Source: Pseudomonas viridiflava (GTDB lineage: Bacteria; Pseudomonadota; Gammaproteobacteria; Pseudomonadales; Pseudomonadaceae). From it: 64,000 nucleotides of DNA. The position numbers were made by a program, and so were the translations under genes. Positions 63,998-64,000 of the stretch are shown in pieces. Each line of letters opens with the position of its first letter. The first letter of the stretch is position 1. Below the pieces are notes generated by a model. That model made no database searches. It had not been told where the DNA came from and was given only the letters and a program-made list of their open reading frames with translations. The stretch is from NCBI RefSeq assembly GCF_900602065.1, contig NZ_UWFN01000285.1:496001-560000 (forward strand), in the 5' to 3' direction.

Positions 63998-64000
63998 ATG
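63998..64000 (+). CDS. start codon of next gene (window edge)
   Basis: The last three bases are ATG, preceded by GGAG at about 63989 (CGGAGTACCTG), a good ribosome site 7 bases away. The gene is divergent from dinG and lies beyond the window. The 145-base gap before it probably holds both promoters. Confidence 0.4.

Overview
The window looks like chromosomal DNA of a Pseudomonas outside P. aeruginosa, probably from the fluorescens/syringae side of the genus. Evidence: braCDEFG, a NbdA-type MHYT-GGDEF-EAL protein, tandem fadD genes beside a PhaJ1-like hydratase, a CcoM-like microprotein, and about 18 REP-type inverted pairs with Pseudomonas signatures (GTAGGAGC...GCTCCTAC). Several gene blocks match orders I remember from PAO1: PA3223-PA3228, PA3297-PA3302, PA3308-PA3311, PA1070-PA1074 and PA1045-PA1053. 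These comparisons are from memory and were not searched. I see no rRNA, tRNA, CRISPR array, prophage or complete insertion sequence.

Layout. 0-9.8 kb: envelope and small proteins (DUF2177, CvfB-like S1 protein, lipoproteins, TorF-type porin), a DEAD-box RNA helicase, a MscS-type channel and an EamA permease. 9.8-20.1 kb: an exported DUF4432 sugar-epimerase-like protein, AzoR, LysR regulator with alpha/beta hydrolase, periplasmic PpiA, an ABC exporter, an N-acyltransferase and a large porin with a possible Pho-box array. 20.4-31.5 kb: lipid metabolism (FabH-like synthase, two fadD, lysophospholipase-like hydrolase, PhaJ1) with hrpA between. 31.6-35.4 kb: a 36-residue CcoM-like gene with an FNR/ANR-type promoter, then a LysR-RidA-class V aminotransferase cluster. 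35.6-45.6 kb: rapA, an MFS transporter, nbdA, and a 730-residue tubulin/FtsZ-like protein. 45.8-50.9 kb: the complete braCDEFG branched-chain amino acid importer. 51-54.6 kb: LysR/SDR pair, a lipoprotein and a 1.1-kb non-coding stretch built of two inverted structured elements, a REP pair and an 11-bp tandem repeat. 54.6-64 kb: FAD dehydrogenase, nhaA, SlyB-like lipoprotein, pdxH, OmpA-family lipoprotein, serine hydrolase and dinG.

How they work together. Fatty acids activated by FadD1/FadD2 feed beta-oxidation; PhaJ1 can divert enoyl-CoA to polyhydroxyalkanoate precursors and the FabH-like enzyme can pass acyl-CoA into fatty acid synthesis. The bra genes form one importer. NbdA would set local c-di-GMP. 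The other genes are mostly housekeeping or envelope functions.

The most unusual items are the tubulin-like protein (42782-44974), the inverted pair of structured elements with paired base changes (53596-54381), and the microprotein gene ccoM with a well-placed ANR site (31633-31829).
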